Source of the DNA: Mycobacterium sp. 1245111.1
GTDB taxonomy: Bacteria; Actinomycetota; Actinomycetes; Mycobacteriales; Mycobacteriaceae
Assembly: GCF_001673405.1 (NCBI RefSeq)
Contig: NZ_LZLV01000020.1
Span: 1-64,000 of the forward strand
Length of the DNA stretch: 64,000 nucleotides
Direction of reading: 5' to 3'
This document shows positions 55,285-63,338 of this stretch, one piece after another. The position numbers were made by a program, and so were the translations under genes. Within the stretch, counting starts at the first letter, position 1, and the number at the start of each line of letters is the position of its first letter. The notes beneath the pieces were generated by a model that did no database searches, was not told the origin of the DNA, and worked only from the letters and a program-made list of their open reading frames with translations.

Positions 55285-56246
55285 CACACGTCTACCTTTC
55301 GCGCTTGCACCGCGCCGGACTCGACCTCTGCGGTGTCGCTAGGCGCCTTCCCCTGCGACTGCGCCCGCCGCCGGGCAGCTTTGGCTACGGGCGAATAGTT
55401 CAGATAGTCGATCGCCATCTGCGTCGAAGCCTCGCCGTTCGGATGATGACCGGGCCGCATATACCGGATCGGTACGGTGACAAGAAGTTTCCACGGCCCG
55501 GGCAACAGGTACTCGCGTGCGGCCCGACGCCACTCCCCCCAGGTCCACTTAATGTCGATGGTCGGATCCTGCGCCAGCAGATAACGTGCTCCCGCAATCC
55601 ACCAGCCGACGAACAGCGGTGCCGTCATGAGCATCGAGAAAGCCCTGATTGGATAACTGCCACAAACGTTTTGGTACACGTCGTATACCAGTGACCGATG
55701 CTCAACCTCTTCGGCGCCGTGCCAGCGCAACAAATCCAGCATCATCGGATCGGCTTTCGCATAGTCGAGACCACGGTTCGTCAAGACCCATTGGCCGAGA
55801 ACCGCGGTGAAGTGCTCTAGCGCAGCCACGTCGGCCAGACGCCGGTAGAGCCACCAGCGCCGCAGGGGCGCCGGAAAGAACTTGGGTGGGTCACCCAGCG
55901 TTCGAGACAACGTCTTGCCCAGCTTGTCGATGTATCCCTGGGTGTCTATGCCCTGACTGGACAGGTGATCGAGCACCACCTGATGAGCCCAGGCGTGCCA
56001 CGATTCCTGCTGGATGAATGGCTTGATGGCCGCTTCCAGCTCCGGATCGTCGACCAGCGACGACGCTTCGAGGACGGCCTTGATGAAGTGTCGCTCGCCC
56101 TCGGGGAGCAACAGGTGCAAGACGTTCATCATGTGCGTCGAGAACGGGTCGCCAGGCACCCAGTGCAGCGGCGTTTCCGACCAGTCGAATCGAACCATTC
56201 GGCGGTACCGAGGATGGCCCTCGTGGTGAAGTTGAATTTCTGGCAT
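55284..56246 (-). CDS. Ferritin-like diiron protein (annotated family: PF10118 metal-dependent hydrolase)
   Basis: 320 residues from the ATG at 56246 behind GGGAGG; 56270 would add eight. The family is usually named predicted metal-dependent hydrolase. The sequence shows a complete diiron carboxylate ligand set: E51 (GERHF), E81xxH84 (ESWH), E144 (ALEHF) and E180xxH183 (EEVEH), with spacings much like ribonucleotide reductase R2 and fatty-acid desaturase-type four-helix proteins. A hydrophobic segment at about 200-220 may associate with the membrane. Cotranscription with a ferredoxin and a ferredoxin reductase suggests an O2-activating oxygenase or desaturase rather than a hydrolase (inference). 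Confidence 0.82.
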   Translation of the reverse strand: MPEIQLHHEGHPRYRRMVRFDWSETPLHWVPGDPFSTHMMNVLHLLLPEGERHFIKAVLEASSLVDDPELEAAIKPFIQQESWHAWAHQVVLDHLSSQGIDTQGYIDKLGKTLSRTLGDPPKFFPAPLRRWWLYRRLADVAALEHFTAVLGQWVLTNRGLDYAKADPMMLDLLRWHGAEEVEHRSLVYDVYQNVCGSYPIRAFSMLMTAPLFVGWWIAGARYLLAQDPTIDIKWTWGEWRRAAREYLLPGPWKLLVTVPIRYMRPGHHPNGEASTQMAIDYLNYSPVAKAARRRAQSQGKAPSDTAEVESGAVQARKVDV

Positions 56247-56453
56247 GGGCAGTACCTCCCGACGGTCCACCGCGGGGCAGACCTTCCGTGCGTGTCACGA
56301 ACGGCCGCCGGTGCGCCTCCGCGGGCCAACACGGTTGCGTAAACGACCGTTGACTGAAGGCCATACCCATACGAGCCGCCCGCTACGCATCGCAGCGGTA
56401 TCAGAATCCTGAGAGTTGTTGCCGGTTGCGGACAGCCCAGGCCAGTTCACGCC

Positions 56454-57548
56454 TCAGCTGATGCTCTTGGCGGCCGCCGCGACCCTGGTCTGGAAGTCGG
56501 CCGGCAGCGGGATGTATCCGAGCGGCGTCAGGCCGTTCTGCCCGCTGGAAACGGTCGACTCCATGAACGCCTTGACCGCCGTACCCACTTGTGCATCAGG
56601 GTATTTCGAGCAGACGAGCTCGTAGCTGGCCAGCAGGATCGGGTACGCGCCGGGCGTGTTGGTGGCGTAGACCTTCGACAGGTCGAGCACGAGGTCGTTG
56701 CCCGTGCCCTTGATGGTGACGTCAGAGATCGTCTTACCGACCCAGTCGTTGCCGATGGCTACGACTCCGCCCGCGGTCTTGATGCCGGCGACGTCGAGGT
56801 GCTGCTTCATCGCGTAGGACCACTCGTTGTAGCTGATCGCGCCCTCGGTCTTCTTGACGGCTTCCGACGTGCCCTCGTTGCCCTGAGCCGACGTCCCGAC
56901 CCCACCGTGAAAGGTCTTGCCGACACCCTTGGTCCAGGCGCCGCCCGCGGCTGCCTGCAGGTACTGCTGGAAGTTGTCACTGGTGCCCGACGCGTCGCTG
57001 CGATAGACGACCTTGATGTCCTCGTCGGGCAGGCTGCTGTTGGCATTCAGCGCGGTGATCGCCGGGTCGTTCCAGCGAGTGATGGCGCCGCTGAAAATCT
57101 TTGCGAGCGTGGGCGCGTCGAAGGTGAGCACGTCGGTGGATTTCACGTTGAACGTGATCGCGATCGGGCCGAAGATCGCCGGCAGGTTCCAGGCGTCGTT
57201 GCCGCCGCAGCGGTGCTTGGCGCCGGCGTACTCGTCGCCGCTGAGCGGTGAGTCCGAGCCACCGAAGTCGGTCTTGGCGCCGAGGAAATCCGAGACGCCG
57301 GCGCCCGATCCGGTGGCCGAGTAGTTCAGCTGCTTGCCCGAGCACGATTCCTCGTAGCTGGTGATGAAGTGGCTCATCGCGTTGGCCTGAGCGGTCGAAC
57401 CACTACCGCTCAGGTCCTGCTTGCCGCCGCAGTCGACCTTCGCGTCCTTGGCGTATTTCGGTGGGGTGTCGAGTTGGGTACAGCCCGACAGTGTAAGAGT
57501 TGCCGCCACGAGCAGGCCAGCGGCCAGGAATCCCTTGTGCTGCTTCAT
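56454..57548 (-). CDS. pstS: Phosphate-binding lipoprotein of the Pst system
   Basis: 364 residues. Signal peptide with lipobox LTLSGC (Cys about 23), so an exported lipoprotein. Phosphate-binding protein motifs: LSGSGSTAQANAMSHF, YSATGSGAGVSDFLG, DFGGSDSPLS, YRSDASGTSDNFQQYL and NEGTSEAVKKTEGAISYNEWSYA. It captures phosphate outside the membrane for an ABC importer. No pstC, pstA or pstB lies within the window downstream, so it is an orphan copy here. AAGGAGG precedes the ATG. It is divergent from the MFS gene at 57910. Confidence 0.94.
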   Translation of the reverse strand: MKQHKGFLAAGLLVAATLTLSGCTQLDTPPKYAKDAKVDCGGKQDLSGSGSTAQANAMSHFITSYEESCSGKQLNYSATGSGAGVSDFLGAKTDFGGSDSPLSGDEYAGAKHRCGGNDAWNLPAIFGPIAITFNVKSTDVLTFDAPTLAKIFSGAITRWNDPAITALNANSSLPDEDIKVVYRSDASGTSDNFQQYLQAAAGGAWTKGVGKTFHGGVGTSAQGNEGTSEAVKKTEGAISYNEWSYAMKQHLDVAGIKTAGGVVAIGNDWVGKTISDVTIKGTGNDLVLDLSKVYATNTPGAYPILLASYELVCSKYPDAQVGTAVKAFMESTVSSGQNGLTPLGYIPLPADFQTRVAAAAKSIS

Positions 57549-57909
57549 GTTTGCCTCCTTGGCAACAACCCGTTAGCCGCACATCGGCCGCCCGCTTGCC
57601 GGGCCGAAGGTTCGAGCACGTCCGCGAGAATTAATAGTCACCAATATCGACATCGAATCAATCCGCAAGCAAACAACAGGTGAAGCCATCGTCGGGGCCC
57701 GAAGAGTTTGCTCTGAATTGCGGAAATTGCTGTCGCACCGATGCCATCTCCGACCCGCATCCTTCGGTATTGCCGACAGTTTGCCGAATTCATTCCGCCG
57801 TTAGCGGCCGTTCAGTTGCCTGACTTAGCGTCTGCGTGGTTGACGCTGGTCAGTGCGGGTCCCGCCGGCCAGTAACGCCGCGCTGATCCGCTTCGCCGAG
57901 AGAGGTGAC
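57549..57909. promoter_or_regulatory. pstS / MFS divergent regulatory region with a 7-4-7 direct repeat
   Basis: 361 bp with no convincing gene. It holds TTGCCGA (57770-57776) and TTGCCGA (57781-57787) separated by 4 bp, an 11-bp period. Family knowledge: OmpR/PhoB-type regulators such as RegX3 and PhoP of mycobacteria bind two 7-bp repeats with a 4-bp spacer. The bases do not match the RegX3 consensus as I recall it, so the regulator is open. The pstS ribosome binding site (AAGGAGG on the minus strand) lies at the left end and GAGAGG for the MFS at the right end. Confidence 0.5.
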
Positions 57910-59421
57910 ATGACCGACACGCTCGACCAATCGCAGGCACCGAAAGTCAATGGCAAAACGGTGCAGGAATACATCGACGAGCTGCCCCAGTGGCCCGACG
58001 GCACGGCGCTGAAGTCGATGCCGATGACGGCGATGCAATTCCGAATCTGGGCGCTTGCGTGCGCGGGCAAATTCTTCGAAGGCATGGTCGTATTCATGAC
58101 CGGCGTTGCCCTGCCGCTGATCTCGATTCAATTCCACCTGAACGCGACCGACAAAGGCTTGGTGACCGCATCCTCGCTGGCCGGCATCCTGGTCGGCGCG
58201 ACCGCCCTCGGCGGGCTGGCCGACAGCTACGGGCGCAAGAAGATGTTCATCATCGAGATGATCATCTTCGCGGTGTTCCTGGTCGGGCTGACCGCAGCCC
58301 CGAACTTCATCACGCTGGTCGTCTGTCTGTTCGGCGCTGGAATCGCGCTGGGGTGTGATTACCCGACCGCACACATGGTGATCTCGGAAAGCATCGCCAC
58401 CTCGATGCGTGGCCGACTTGTGCTGAGCGCGTTCGCTTTCCAGGCCGTCGGAGCGTTCTTCGGCACAGCGCTGGGCTTCGGCATCCTGTACGCCAACCCG
58501 AACCTGGGCGCCTGGCGGATGATGTACGCCGCCGCGATCGTGCCGGCCGTCCTGGTCGTCATCGGCCGCCTCTACGTCACCGAGAGCCCGCACTGGCTGG
58601 TGTCGAAGGGCCGAATTGAGCACGGCGAGAAGGCAACCACCCAGCTACTCAAGCGCAATCCGCAGTACCCCAAGCATGTGGACCTCGCGCACCTGGCCCA
58701 AACGGCCAAGGCCGCCGAAGAACACACGTCTTACCTCGCGCTGTTCAAGAAGCGGAACCGTCGCGCGACGATCCTCGCCTCCGTCCCGTGGTTCCTGCAA
58801 GACCTGGGCGTCTACGGCATCGGCATCTTCACCCCGACCATCCTGGGCGCGGTCATCGGCAAGGAGTCCAAGTCGCACGGCCTGTCCGACACCATCCACA
58901 ACGACATCCTGGGCGCCAAGGGTTCGGCGATGATGGACGTGCTGTTCGTCCTCGGCGTCATCGTCGCGATCTTCTTGGTGGACCGCGTCGGCCGCATCAA
59001 GCTGCAGATCTGGGGCTTCATCGGCTGCGCGGTCGGGCTCCTGCTCTCCGGGCTGTCGATCAAGCCGGACGGCAGCAACGTGATGTGGCTGCTCTTCCTG
59101 GGGTTCACGATCTTCTACTTCATGGTCAACTTCGGGCCGAACGCGATGACGTACCTCCTTGCGGGCGAGGTCTTCCCGACCGAGGTCCGCGGCAAGGGCG
59201 CCGGCTTCGCCGCGTCGTTCGCCAAGATCGGTGCCGTGCTGACCGCCTTCATGTTCCCGATCCTGCTCAAGACGATCGGCACCACCGCGCTGCTCTGGGG
59301 CCTGGTGGTGTGCTTCCTGCTGGGAGCAGTGGTGACGTACTTCTTCCGGATCGAGACGACCGGTCTGAACCTCGAAGAGGTCGGCAAGGAAGAGGCATCC
59401 CCCGCCGCCACCACGTCGTAG
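57910..59421 (+). CDS. MFS transporter of the phosphate:H+ symporter-like type
   Basis: 503 residues, about 12 membrane segments. The first half includes GLVTASSLAGILVGATALGGLADSYGRKKMF and GIALGCDYPTAHMVISESI, where G-x-D-YP and SE are reminiscent of the PHS (Pho84-type) subfamily; the second half has VRGKGAGFAASFAKIGAVL, typical of the sugar/phosphate porter branch. The position divergent from pstS supports phosphate uptake, but metabolite:H+ symport cannot be excluded. The ATG at 57910 is preceded by GAGAGG; the frame opens at 57853. A strong intrinsic terminator follows. Confidence 0.8.
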   Translation: MTDTLDQSQAPKVNGKTVQEYIDELPQWPDGTALKSMPMTAMQFRIWALACAGKFFEGMVVFMTGVALPLISIQFHLNATDKGLVTASSLAGILVGATALGGLADSYGRKKMFIIEMIIFAVFLVGLTAAPNFITLVVCLFGAGIALGCDYPTAHMVISESIATSMRGRLVLSAFAFQAVGAFFGTALGFGILYANPNLGAWRMMYAAAIVPAVLVVIGRLYVTESPHWLVSKGRIEHGEKATTQLLKRNPQYPKHVDLAHLAQTAKAAEEHTSYLALFKKRNRRATILASVPWFLQDLGVYGIGIFTPTILGAVIGKESKSHGLSDTIHNDILGAKGSAMMDVLFVLGVIVAIFLVDRVGRIKLQIWGFIGCAVGLLLSGLSIKPDGSNVMWLLFLGFTIFYFMVNFGPNAMTYLLAGEVFPTEVRGKGAGFAASFAKIGAVLTAFMFPILLKTIGTTALLWGLVVCFLLGAVVTYFFRIETTGLNLEEVGKEEASPAATTS

Positions 59422-59436
59422 GTGCTGAGCCCATTC

Positions 59437-59472
59437 AACGACCGGTCGCTGCGGCGGCCGGTCGTTGCTTTT
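59437..59472 (+). terminator. Intrinsic terminator of the MFS gene
   Basis: AACGACCGG (59437-59445) and CCGGTCGTT (59458-59466) form a perfect 9-bp stem with a 12-nt loop, followed by GCTTTT. It begins 16 bp after the MFS stop and separates that gene from the small membrane protein at 59500. It is the only clear rho-independent terminator with a T-rich tail that I see in the window. Confidence 0.85.
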
Positions 59473-59499
59473 GGCGGGAGCGGCGGGTACTCGTCAGTG

Positions 59500-60057
59500 A
59501 TGACCTACTACGGGGACGCGGCTTTGTCGGACGCCCAGATCGCGGCGTTGTCGCCGGCGCAGCGCCGAGACCTGATTCAACGACTGGAGCGTCCGCTCGA
59601 GGAGGTCTTTCCGCCGACCCTTGCCAGACGAATGCGGCGCAATCGGCTGACGCTGATGGTGGGCGGCACCATCGCGCTGATTCCGTGGATGATCTACCTG
59701 GCCGTCACGCTGCCGGACAACTATGTGGCCCACAACTGGCCGGCCACGTGGATCGGCTTCGACTGCGTGCTGATCATCTCCATGATCGCGACCGCGCTGC
59801 TGGGCTGGCTGCGTCGCCAATTGGTCATCCTCCCGGCGTTCACCACCGGCGTGCTGCTGATCTGTGACGCCTGGTTCGACATCATGACCGCCGGCCCCCA
59901 CCAAGTGTGGCTGTCGGTGTTGACCGCCGCCCTGGCCAACGTGCCGCTCGCGGCAATCATGATCGTCGGCGCGGTGCGACTCGTCCGGCTGACAGCGACT
60001 CGCCTGTGGTTGCTCGACCCCGCGACGCCGGTGTGGCGCCTGCCGATGCTGCCGTAA
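59500..60057 (+). CDS. Hypothetical four-helix membrane protein
   Basis: 185 residues from the ATG at 59500 (a GTG precedes it directly). The N-terminal 50 residues are cytosolic and charged (ALSPAQRRDLIQRLERPLEEVFPPTLARRMRRNR), then about four hydrophobic segments (LTLMVGGTIALIPWMIYLAV, WIGFDCVLIISMIATALLGW, LVILPAFTTGVLLICDAWFDIM, and one near the end). I do not recognise a function. It lies between the terminator and the TetR fusion gene, on the same strand as both neighbours. Confidence 0.72.
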   Translation: MTYYGDAALSDAQIAALSPAQRRDLIQRLERPLEEVFPPTLARRMRRNRLTLMVGGTIALIPWMIYLAVTLPDNYVAHNWPATWIGFDCVLIISMIATALLGWLRRQLVILPAFTTGVLLICDAWFDIMTAGPHQVWLSVLTAALANVPLAAIMIVGAVRLVRLTATRLWLLDPATPVWRLPMLP

Positions 60058-60088
60058 GACGGCTGCCCACCGGCTGCCGCACGCGCGC

Positions 60089-60105
60089 GGTAACCTCATT
60101 CTCAC
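60089..60105. promoter_or_regulatory. Operator-like box upstream of the TetR-hot-dog gene
   Basis: GGTAACCTCATTCTCAC matches 14 of 17 bases of the strong inverted repeat at 61204-61220 upstream of the amidohydrolase. It lies 32 bp upstream of the TetR start, where an autoregulatory site is expected. Confidence 0.55.
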
Positions 60106-60136
60106 AGCGCAACCGCGTGGGACCGAGGAAGGCACC

Positions 60137-61180
60137 ATGGCCGCAGATAACAATGCCGACGAAGCCGAACCGACGACACGGGACGCCCGCTTCATCAGGA
60201 CCGCGGTCGAGATCCTCGGCGAAACCGGGCGCACCGACTTCACCGTGCAGGAAGTCGTGGCCCGCTCCAAGACATCGCTGCGGGCGTTCTACCAGCACTT
60301 CAGCAGCAAGGACGAACTGCTGCTCGCGCTGTTGGAGCGAACGATGGCGCAGTCGACCCAAGCCTGGCGCGCCGAGACCACCGGTCTGGCCAGCACCGAG
60401 GCGATCAAGCTGATCATCGATCGGATCAGTGCCGAGCCCGAGTCGAGCACCCAGGACAGCCTTAACCGGGCGATGAATCTGTACAACCAGCACTTGGCCG
60501 AAACCCGGCCTCGCGACTACGCGCGGGTCATCGCGCCGCTGCACGATCTGCTGTGCGACGTCATCCAACGTGGCATCAGCGAAGGTGTGTTCCGGCCCAA
60601 CCTCGATGTCGGGCCAGCCGCCGCGATCGTGATGCAGACCGTGCTGGGTGCGCTGCGACTGCACTGGCTCGGTGCCGAATTGACCGGTGCGCCAATCGAT
60701 GCCGCGCACCTATACGACTTCTGCGTGCGCGCGCTGGGCGCCGACGAGGACGTGCAACCGGAAACACTGACATTGTCCGAGCTGTTCAACCAGATCGGCA
60801 TGCGGCCGGGTTCCCGTAACGGCGAATTCGCGATGACGATCCCGGTGAGCCCGCAGGTGGTCAACACCTCCGGCGCGCTGCAGGGCGGGCTGATCGCCAC
60901 GCTGATCGACGTCGCCGGCGGGCAGTTCGGCCTGGACTATCTGCAGGACGGCACCACGATGACGACTGCCGACATGAACATCCGCTACCTGCGCCCGATC
61001 CGGCAGGGCACCGCCTACGCGGTGCCACGGATGCTGCGCGGCGGCCGGCGCGCCCTGGTCATGCAGGTCGACGTCCTCACCGACGGGGAGGGCGACGACG
61101 CGCTGCTCGCGTCCGCCACGGTGAACTTCGCCGTGATCAACGGGGAGACCCCGAAGCTGCCGGAATGGCCGACCCGCTAG
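60137..61180 (+). CDS. TetR regulator fused to a hot-dog (PaaI-type thioesterase) domain
   Basis: 347 residues. The N-terminal half is a TetR HTH (DFTVQEVVARSKTSLRAFYQHFSSKDELLLALL, about 33-65) with a helical ligand domain to about 210. The C-terminal 130 residues form a hot-dog fold of the acyl-CoA thioesterase PaaI group (MTIPVSPQVVNTSGALQGGLIATLIDVAGGQFGL, then TTADMNIRYLRPIRQGTAY and SATVNFAVING). The fusion would let an acyl-CoA-binding or -cleaving domain report directly to DNA. GAGGAAGG precedes the ATG. It is followed by an amidohydrolase and an enoyl-CoA hydratase, its likely targets. Confidence 0.88.
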   Translation: MAADNNADEAEPTTRDARFIRTAVEILGETGRTDFTVQEVVARSKTSLRAFYQHFSSKDELLLALLERTMAQSTQAWRAETTGLASTEAIKLIIDRISAEPESSTQDSLNRAMNLYNQHLAETRPRDYARVIAPLHDLLCDVIQRGISEGVFRPNLDVGPAAAIVMQTVLGALRLHWLGAELTGAPIDAAHLYDFCVRALGADEDVQPETLTLSELFNQIGMRPGSRNGEFAMTIPVSPQVVNTSGALQGGLIATLIDVAGGQFGLDYLQDGTTMTTADMNIRYLRPIRQGTAYAVPRMLRGGRRALVMQVDVLTDGEGDDALLASATVNFAVINGETPKLPEWPTR

Positions 61181-61200
61181 TTTTCGGCTCGCGGGGCTTC

Positions 61201-61221
61201 GGTGGTAACGTCATTACCACC
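61201..61221. promoter_or_regulatory. Perfect inverted repeat upstream of the amidohydrolase, probable TetR operator
   Basis: GGTGGTAA (61201-61208), CGTCA, TTACCACC (61214-61221): an 8-5-8 perfect palindrome, 32 bp upstream of the ATG at 61254 and just after the TetR-hot-dog gene. A related box lies upstream of that regulator at 60089-60105. The size and symmetry fit a TetR dimer. Confidence 0.7.
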
Positions 61222-61253
61222 AAGTGAGAATCCCAGACTTTCAGGAGATCGCC

Positions 61254-62459
61254 ATGCCGTCTCGCGAACTTTCCTTTCCCGTTTTCGACGCCGACAACCA
61301 CATGTACGAGCCTCAGGAAGCGCTGACCAAATACCTCCCCGAGAACCGCAAGCACGTCATCGACTACGTGCAGGTCCGCGGCCGCACCAAGATCGTGGTG
61401 CGGGGCCACATCAGCGAATACATCCCCAACCCGACCTTCGAAAAGGTCGCCAAGCCGGGTGCTCAGGAGGACTACTTCCGCAACGGCGCGCAGGGCAAGA
61501 GCTACCGCGAAATTCTGGGCGAGCCGATGCAGTCGATCCCCGCCTTCCGCGAGCCGGCCGCCCGGTTGGAGGTGATGGACGAACTCGGGATCGACTACGC
61601 GCTGATGTTCCCGACGTTGGCCAGCCTGGTCGAGGAGCGCATGAAAGACGACCCGGAGATGACCCACGACGTCATCCACGCGCTCAACCAGTGGATGCAT
61701 GAGCAGTGGTCGTTCAACCACAAAGACCGGATCTTCGCCACCCCGGTGATCACCCTGCCGATCGTCGATCGCGCGCTCGAAGAACTCGAGTGGTGTCTGG
61801 AGCGCGGCGCCCGCACCGTGCTGGTCCGCCCGGCCCCGGTCCCCGGATTCAAGGGCAGCCGCTCGTTCGGGCTCGAGGAGTTTGACCCGTTCTGGCAGGC
61901 CTGCATCAAGGCCGACATCCCGGTGTCGATGCACGCCTCGGACAGCGGCTACTCCGAGTTCGCGAACGTGTGGGAGCCCGGCGACGAATTCCTGCCGTTC
62001 AAGCCGACCCCGTTCCGCAGCTTCGCGATGGGCCACCGTCCGATCCTCGACGCGATGGGCGCGCTGGTCTGCCACGGCGCGTTGTCACGCAACCCGGAGC
62101 TGCGGATCCTGTCGATCGAGAACGGCGCCGACTGGGTGCCGGATCTGTTCAAGGGACTCAAGGGCGTCTACAAGAAGATGCCGCAGGCCTTCCTCGAGGA
62201 CCCGATCGAGGCGTTCAAGCGGTGCGTCTACATCACCCCGTTCTGGGAAGACCGGTTCACCGAGATCGTCAACATGGTCGGCACCGACCGGGTGCTGTTC
62301 GGCTCCGACTGGCCGCACCCGGAGGGCCTGAAAGACCCGATCAGCTTCGTCGACGAGCTGACCGAGTTCAGCGAAGAGGACGTCGCCAAGATCATGGGCG
62401 GCAACCTGATGAAGCTGATGAAGGTCACCAAGCCGGTCAAGAAACCGGTTTCGGCCTGA
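61254..62459 (+). CDS. Amidohydrolase-2 family metal-dependent hydrolase/decarboxylase
   Basis: 401 residues. TIM-barrel amidohydrolase (PF04909): the N-terminal metal motif is FDADNHMYEP (D-x-D-x-H variant), FMHAS-like MHASDSGYSE in the middle, and the C-terminal metal-binding Asp in LFGSDWPHPEG. This group includes aminocarboxymuconate-type decarboxylases and uncharacterised mycobacterial enzymes of lipid or steroid loci. The ATG at 61254 has AGGAG upstream; the frame opens at 61224. It probably forms a unit with the enoyl-CoA hydratase under control of the palindrome at 61201-61221. Confidence 0.86.
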   Translation: MPSRELSFPVFDADNHMYEPQEALTKYLPENRKHVIDYVQVRGRTKIVVRGHISEYIPNPTFEKVAKPGAQEDYFRNGAQGKSYREILGEPMQSIPAFREPAARLEVMDELGIDYALMFPTLASLVEERMKDDPEMTHDVIHALNQWMHEQWSFNHKDRIFATPVITLPIVDRALEELEWCLERGARTVLVRPAPVPGFKGSRSFGLEEFDPFWQACIKADIPVSMHASDSGYSEFANVWEPGDEFLPFKPTPFRSFAMGHRPILDAMGALVCHGALSRNPELRILSIENGADWVPDLFKGLKGVYKKMPQAFLEDPIEAFKRCVYITPFWEDRFTEIVNMVGTDRVLFGSDWPHPEGLKDPISFVDELTEFSEEDVAKIMGGNLMKLMKVTKPVKKPVSA

Positions 62460-62489
62460 TCCGACTGTCGCCGTAATAGGTTCGCCAGC

Positions 62490-63338
62490 ATGGAGCGGCG
62501 CACCCTCGAAGCGGTTATCTACGAACGCGAACCACCGATCGCGCGGATCATCCTCAACCGGGCCGACAAGGCCAACACCAAAGACGCGACGCTGGTGCAG
62601 GAGGTCGACGCCTGCCTGCACGAGGCCGACCGCGACCGCGACATCAAGGTCGTGATCCTCAAGGCCAACGGCAACGGCTTCTGCGGCGGGCACGTCGCCC
62701 GCTGGGGTCCGGACGAAAACCCCTACCCGGATTTCGGGGACACGTTCGAGGATCTCTACAAAGGCACCGCCGACTTGTTTTTGTGGCCGACGTTGTACCT
62801 GTGGGAGTTTCCGAAGCCGACGATCTCGCAGATTCACGGCTACTGCATGGGCGGCGGCATCTATCTGGGCCTACTGACCGACTTCTGCGTGGCATCGCAG
62901 GACGCGTATTTCCAGATGCCGCTCGCGCAGAGCCTCGGTGAACCCGGCGGGCACACGATGATCGAACCGTGGCTGCTGATGAACTGGCATCGCACCATGG
63001 ATTGGTTGCTGCTGGCGCCGACGCTGTCGGCCGCCGAGGCGTTGGAATGGGGCCTGCTCAACAAGGTGGTGCCGCGCGACCAACTCGAAGACACCGTCGA
63101 GGAGATGGCCCGCAGGATCGCTCAGGTCCCGTTGACCACGTCGATGGCCGTCAAGAACAGCGTGAAACGGGCCTACGAGTTGATGGGCATGCGGGTCCAC
63201 CTGCAGGTCAGCCACATCCTGACCAACATGGTCGGCGCGGCGTCCGACGTTCAGGAGCGACGTGCCCAGCTCAAGCAATCCGGCTTGAAGCCAAGGGATT
63301 TCGTCGAGGGCGACGGGGGCGGGCCGCCTCGAGCGTGA
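62490..63338 (+). CDS. Enoyl-CoA hydratase/isomerase family protein
   Basis: 282 residues, crotonase fold. Oxyanion-hole segments: ANGNGFCGGHVARWG and HGYCMGGGIYLGLLTDFCVA; C-terminal helices EALEWGLLNKVVP and MAVKNSVKRAYE. Hydrates or isomerises an enoyl-CoA. Residues usual for the hydratase glutamates are not obvious in the second segment (DAYFQMPLAQSLGEPGG), so a variant crotonase reaction is possible. It lies 30 bp after the amidohydrolase and ends directly against the flavoprotein gene on the other strand. Confidence 0.88.
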   Translation: MERRTLEAVIYEREPPIARIILNRADKANTKDATLVQEVDACLHEADRDRDIKVVILKANGNGFCGGHVARWGPDENPYPDFGDTFEDLYKGTADLFLWPTLYLWEFPKPTISQIHGYCMGGGIYLGLLTDFCVASQDAYFQMPLAQSLGEPGGHTMIEPWLLMNWHRTMDWLLLAPTLSAAEALEWGLLNKVVPRDQLEDTVEEMARRIAQVPLTTSMAVKNSVKRAYELMGMRVHLQVSHILTNMVGAASDVQERRAQLKQSGLKPRDFVEGDGGGPPRA

